The notes beneath the pieces are model-generated. The model was not told the DNA's origin, searched no databases, and saw nothing but the letters and a program-made list of their open reading frames with translations. A stretch of 9,083 bases of DNA from Chloroflexota bacterium (GTDB taxonomy: Bacteria > Chloroflexota > Limnocylindria > Limnocylindrales > CSP1-4), in contig JAJYGO010000490.1 in the NCBI GenBank assembly GCA_021785115.1, positions 1 to 9,083 on the forward strand, written 5' to 3'. Made by a program: the position numbers and the translations under genes. Shown piece after piece: positions 5,949 through 9,083 of the stretch. Position 1 is the first letter of the stretch. Every line of letters starts with the position of its first letter.

Positions 5949-6470
5949 ATGTCCGCCGAGACGCTTCGCGCGAAGATCCGCGAGATCCCCGACTTCCCGA
6001 AGCCCGGCATCCTGTTCTACGACATCACCACGCTGCTCAAGGACCCGGCGGCCTATCGCGAGGCCATCGAGCTCATGCTCGAGCCCTACCGCGACGAGAA
6101 GGTGGACCTCGTGGTGGGCATGGAGTCGCGCGGCTTCATCTTCAGCTCGCCGATGGCCTACGAGCTCGGGACGGGCCTGGTCCCGGTGCGCAAGCTGGGC
6201 AAGCTCCCCGCCGACACGCTGACCGTCGAGTACGCGCTCGAGTACGGCTCGAACACCCTCGAGATCCACCGGGACGCCATCGCGCCCGGCCAGCGGGTCC
6301 TGATCGTGGATGACCTGCTCGCCACGGGGGGCACCGTGCGCGGCACGATCGAGCTGGTGGAGCGGCTCAAGGGCGTGGTGGTGGGCCTGGCGTTCCTCGT
6401 CGAGCTCGAGTTCCTCAACGGCCGAGAGCGGCTCGAGGGGCGCAAGGTCACGAGCGTCATCCGGTACTGA
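5949..6470 (+). CDS. apt: Adenine phosphoribosyltransferase
   Basis: A 173-residue cytosolic enzyme, the standard Apt length. It joins adenine to PRPP to make AMP and pyrophosphate, the one-step route of adenine salvage. Diagnostic segments: IREIPDFPKPGILFYDIT (10-27, base-binding region), VVGMESRGFIF (55-65), the flexible-loop start VPVRKLGKLP (78-87), EYALEYGSNTLEIH (94-107), and the PRPP-binding motif VLIVDDLLATGGT (117-129) with its two aspartates. The LVELEFLNGRERL block (150-162) is typical of Apt and argues against xanthine, hypoxanthine or orotate transferases. The ATG is set by GGAGGT ten bases upstream. The next gene begins 30 bases after the stop with no visible promoter, so co-transcription is likely. 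All expected catalytic elements are present. Confidence 0.96.
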   Translation: MSAETLRAKIREIPDFPKPGILFYDITTLLKDPAAYREAIELMLEPYRDEKVDLVVGMESRGFIFSSPMAYELGTGLVPVRKLGKLPADTLTVEYALEYGSNTLEIHRDAIAPGQRVLIVDDLLATGGTVRGTIELVERLKGVVVGLAFLVELEFLNGRERLEGRKVTSVIRY

Positions 6471-6500
6471 TCGCGGAGCCAGCGGTCGAGCGCCAGCCCG

Positions 6501-8141
6501 ATGCCCGACGAGCCCGTTCCCGCCGATCCCCACCGGCGCCGGTTCTTCCGGCTGTTCGCGGGCGACGTCGCGAGCTCGGTCGGGTCGATGATCGGGGTGG
6601 CCCGCACGCTGCAGGCCGAATCCGCGTCCGCCGCGCAGGAGCTGCTGGGCATCGGCGCCGCCGGGATGCCGGGCGGAGCGGCCGCGGCGCTCCCGGGGCC
6701 GCGGGCGCAGGGACCGTACCTCGCCAACACCGCGGGCTACCGGGCGCCGTTCCGCTTCGAGGACGACGCGGTCTTCGCGTGGGACCAGCGCCAGCTGCCC
6801 GACATCCTCCAGGAGATCGAGATCGCGGGCGCCGCGGACGGCGTCAACGCCATCAACGACGGGGCCGTCATCGGCGCGGCCGTCCAGGCGCAGCTGGCCG
6901 CCGCGGCGGTGGCGCTGGTGGCCGCGCGGGCCTGGGACTCCCGGCCCTTCGCCCGGCGGGCGACCATCCGGGGCTCGGCCAACGCGTTCCGGATGAACCG
7001 GCCCGCCTCGGCGCAGATGGGGCTCGCGCTGGACCGGATGCTCGCCGTCCTGGAGGACTTCCCGGTCGACGCGGACGGGAAGGTGCTGGCCGATGCGCTC
7101 CGCCGCGAGGCGGAGGAGATCATCATCGAGGCCACCGAGGACCACGGCTCGATCGCCGAGTACGCCCCCGAGGCCCTGCCCGGCGGGCCCGACGCGCCGC
7201 TCCACGTGCTCACGGCGGGCAGTACCGGCGCCCTGGGCAGCGGCGTGTTCGGCACCGCCCTGGGCGCGATCATGAGCCGCCACCGCGCCGGCCAGCGGAT
7301 CCACGCCCTGGTCGCCGAGTCGCGGCCCTGGCTGGCGGGCGCCCGCATCGCGTGCTGGGAGCTGGGGCAGGCCGGCGTGCCGCACGCCCTGGTGACCGAC
7401 GCCGCCGCCCCGGGCTGCATCGCTGCCGGAGAGGTGGACGCCGTCCTCGTCTCTGCGGACCGCGTCGCAGCCAACGGCGACCTCGCCGCGCCCGTGGGCG
7501 CCTATCCCCTGGCGCTGGCGGCGCAGGCTGCCGGCGTGCCGTTCATCGTGTGCGTGGCGACGACCGCGCTGGACCTCGGGGTCGCCGGCGGCGACGACCT
7601 GATCGTCGAGGACGCCCGCCCGTCGATGGTCGTCGCCTTCCGGGGCCAGCGGATCGCGCCCGAGGGCGTCCACGTCCGCAACCCGATGACGGACGTGATC
7701 CCCGCTGCGATGGTCGCGGCGTTCGTCACCGACGAGGGGGTCCTGCGCGCGCCCTTCGGGCCGGCCATCGCCGCCGCCTCTGAACGGTCGTCGGCGCGCC
7801 GCATGGTGGCCCGCGGCTTCAGGGCCCTGGCCGCGCAGCACGGGCGCAGCGCCCCGGATGCGGCGGCGGACGAGGCGGCCGAGGGGCCGACGCAGGCACC
7901 TGACGCGGCGCCGGCGGGTGAGCGCGCCGAGGAGGGGGCCCCGGCCGTCGAGGACCCGGCCGCTGACGAGGCGGCGCTGGCGGCGGCTCGCGCCGAGCGG
8001 GCCGCGCGGCACGCCGCCATCATGGACCTGGTGAGCGGCATGCTGGAGCCCGCCCCTGATGGGCCGGAGCAGCCGCCGGCCGCGACCGGGGAGCCGCCGG
8101 CGGTGTCCGAAGCGGGTCCCGGGCCCGAGGGCGCCGGATGA
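6501..8141 (+). CDS. Divergent MtnA / eIF2B-alpha / R15P isomerase superfamily protein
   Basis: 546 residues in three parts. The N-terminal 50 residues form an Arg/Phe-rich start (RRRFFRLFAGD, 12-22) and amphipathic helix. A core at about 75-420 matches the methylthioribose-1-phosphate isomerase superfamily. A low-complexity Ala/Glu/Pro tail follows (about 445-546). Core matches: WDQRQLP (94-100), NRPASAQMGLALDRM (166-180), VAESRPWLAGARIACWEL (271-288), SADRVAANGDL (318-328) and RIAPEGVHVRNPMTDVIP (384-401). The catalytic aspartate is present (D320), but the conserved THCN cysteine site reads LTAGS (237-241), with Gly240 in place of Cys. The VRGAPAIG loop is also altered, to INDGAVIG (118-125). 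It is therefore either an enzyme with changed chemistry or a binding protein. Usual members are about 320-380 residues. It follows apt by 30 bases and overlaps the GNAT gene by four. The ATG has only a weak ribosome binding site. Confidence 0.82.
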   Translation: MPDEPVPADPHRRRFFRLFAGDVASSVGSMIGVARTLQAESASAAQELLGIGAAGMPGGAAAALPGPRAQGPYLANTAGYRAPFRFEDDAVFAWDQRQLPDILQEIEIAGAADGVNAINDGAVIGAAVQAQLAAAAVALVAARAWDSRPFARRATIRGSANAFRMNRPASAQMGLALDRMLAVLEDFPVDADGKVLADALRREAEEIIIEATEDHGSIAEYAPEALPGGPDAPLHVLTAGSTGALGSGVFGTALGAIMSRHRAGQRIHALVAESRPWLAGARIACWELGQAGVPHALVTDAAAPGCIAAGEVDAVLVSADRVAANGDLAAPVGAYPLALAAQAAGVPFIVCVATTALDLGVAGGDDLIVEDARPSMVVAFRGQRIAPEGVHVRNPMTDVIPAAMVAAFVTDEGVLRAPFGPAIAAASERSSARRMVARGFRALAAQHGRSAPDAAADEAAEGPTQAPDAAPAGERAEEGAPAVEDPAADEAALAAARAERAARHAAIMDLVSGMLEPAPDGPEQPPAATGEPPAVSEAGPGPEGAG

Positions 8142-9083
8142 CCGCGACCGCTGACGGCCGACCGATCGTCGCCCGCCCGAGCACGGACCGGGCGGTGCTC
8201 CGGGGCTTCCTCGAGCGGGACCGCCTGTTCGCCGCCTACGCCGTGTGCGACCTCGACGAGCGCGAGTTCGGCCGGACCCGCTGGGCCGTCGCCCTGGCCG
8301 GGAACCACGTGATCGCGGTCGGCATGGAGTACGCCGGGCCGACGCCCCAGTCGATGTTCGTGATGGGCCACAACGACGGCATCGCCGCGATCCTGCGCGA
8401 CGTCCTGCGGCCGCGCGCCGCCTACATCTCGGCGACGGCCGCCGCCCTGCCAGCGGTGGCGAGGTCGTACCGGGTCGAGCCGGGCCCGGCGATGGTCCGC
8501 ATGCGGGTCGACCGGGCTTCGTTCCGGGCCTACCCGGCGCCGGTGGAGCGTCTGCTCCCGGTCGAGGTCGGCGAGCTGAACCGCCTCTACCAGCTGGGCT
8601 TCGCGGCCTGGCTCCCGGCCGGGGCCGTGGCGGAGGGCGTCTACTTCGGCATCCGCTCGGGCGGGCGGCTGGTGGCCGCGGCCGGCACCCACGTGATCTC
8701 GCGCGAGGCGAGCATGGGGGTGGTGGGCAACGTCATGACCCATGCCGACTACCGCAACCGCGGCCTCGCCAAGGCGGTCACCTCCGCCGTCACGGCCGAG
8801 CTGCTCCGCTACTGCGACGACGTGGTGCTCAACGTCCGGGCGGACAACCCGCCCGCGATCGCCGCCTACCGGGCGCTCGGCTACACGGAGCACTGCCGGT
8901 TCGAGGAGCGGCTGATCCGCCGGAGCGCCCCGTCGTGGTCCGTGCTGCCGGGCCCGTTCCGCCGCCTGTTCGGGTCGCGGCCCGCCGAGGAGGCCCAGCT
9001 GACCTACGATCAGGCGCATCCGATCGAGCCGCCCTCCGGCACTTCCAGCGACGCCATCGCCGACAACGGCGAGCCCCCTGCCG
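8138..9083 (+). CDS. Two-domain GNAT-family N-acetyltransferase (3' end missing)
   Basis: The ATG at 8138 overlaps the previous stop in an ATGA junction, indicating translational coupling. 315 codons are visible with no stop before the window edge. The C-terminal half is a clear GNAT domain: TTACETYL-CoA-binding motif A is represented by VVGNVMTHADYRNRGLAKAV (195-214), with R206-N-R-G-L-A as the RxxGxA loop, and motif B is LNVRADNPPAIAAYRALGY (231-249). The first half (about 15-130), including FLERDRLFAAYAVCDLDERE and AYISATAAALPAV, looks like a degenerate GNAT-like N-terminal domain, an arrangement known in double-GNAT proteins. After about residue 262 the chain goes on with a PGPFRRLFGSRP segment and an acidic, Pro/Ser-rich tail. 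It is cytosolic. The acceptor is unknown; the neighbours suggest a metabolite or protein linked to the apt-isomerase pair. Confidence 0.85.
   Translation, partial: MTATADGRPIVARPSTDRAVLRGFLERDRLFAAYAVCDLDEREFGRTRWAVALAGNHVIAVGMEYAGPTPQSMFVMGHNDGIAAILRDVLRPRAAYISATAAALPAVARSYRVEPGPAMVRMRVDRASFRAYPAPVERLLPVEVGELNRLYQLGFAAWLPAGAVAEGVYFGIRSGGRLVAAAGTHVISREASMGVVGNVMTHADYRNRGLAKAVTSAVTAELLRYCDDVVLNVRADNPPAIAAYRALGYTEHCRFEERLIRRSAPSWSVLPGPFRRLFGSRPAEEAQLTYDQAHPIEPPSGTSSDAIADNGEPPA

Noticed and set aside
6531..6600. Twin-arginine export signal on the isomerase-like protein
   Set aside because: RRRFFR fits the arginine pair, but the following segment contains Asp and Ser and is only mildly hydrophobic, with no clear cleavage site, and the partner proteins are cytosolic.
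5883..8012. A 709-residue open frame on the minus strand opposite apt and the isomerase-like gene
   Set aside because: The composition is Arg/Gly/Asp/His-rich with no motifs, while the plus strand encodes recognisable proteins over the same bases.
9005..9010. TACGAT as a promoter for a further gene
   Set aside because: It lies inside the open GNAT frame, has no -35 box and no start codon six bases later, and the downstream gene is not visible.
7502..9019. A 505-residue minus-strand frame opposite the isomerase-like tail and the GNAT gene
   Set aside because: The plus-strand GNAT motifs are unambiguous; the minus-strand product is a composition artefact.
1..9083. Mobile element, phage, CRISPR array or tRNA
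   Set aside because: No transposase, integrase or phage protein, no regularly spaced identical repeats with unique spacers, and no cloverleaf-like sequence was seen.

Overview
The window is 9,083 bases of very G+C-rich bacterial chromosome. F420-type oxidoreductase chemistry, GTG and TTG starts, short intergenic gaps and several apparently leaderless genes suggest a high-GC Actinomycetota or Chloroflexota relative. The isomerase-like plus two-domain GNAT pair makes me lean slightly to uncultured soil or freshwater Chloroflexota, but I cannot settle this from sequence alone. I see no tRNA, rRNA, CRISPR array, integrase or transposase.

Left part (1-2937): the 3' portion of a class I SAM-dependent methyltransferase; a small DUF1801 protein; about 220 bases of non-coding, repeat-containing DNA; a MOSC-domain gene on the minus strand broken by a one-base frameshift; a divergent SnoaL/NTF2-like DUF4440 protein; and, convergent with it, an unrecognised exported or membrane-anchored protein.

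Middle (3015-5886): an LLM-class, probably F420-dependent oxidoreductase; a 490-base gap with direct repeats, stems and a perfect 18-base palindrome but no convincing gene; and a 14-helix MFS transporter of the drug:proton antiporter (DHA2) type.

Right part (5949-9083): a probable operon of adenine phosphoribosyltransferase (apt), a divergent protein of the MtnA / eIF2B-alpha / ribose-1,5-bisphosphate isomerase superfamily, and a two-domain GNAT acetyltransferase running off the window. The apt gene has a good Shine-Dalgarno sequence. The second gene follows after 30 bases, and the third overlaps it by four bases (ATGA). Adenine salvage beside an MtnA-like fold suggests methylthioadenosine or nucleotide-sugar salvage. 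However, the position of the catalytic cysteine in the isomerase-like protein is occupied by glycine, so it is probably not an ordinary isomerase. This is the most interesting item in the window.

Four genes (DUF1801, MOSC, DUF4440, LLM) carry a -10-like hexamer ending exactly six bases before their start codon and lack a Shine-Dalgarno sequence. This is the signature of leaderless transcripts.
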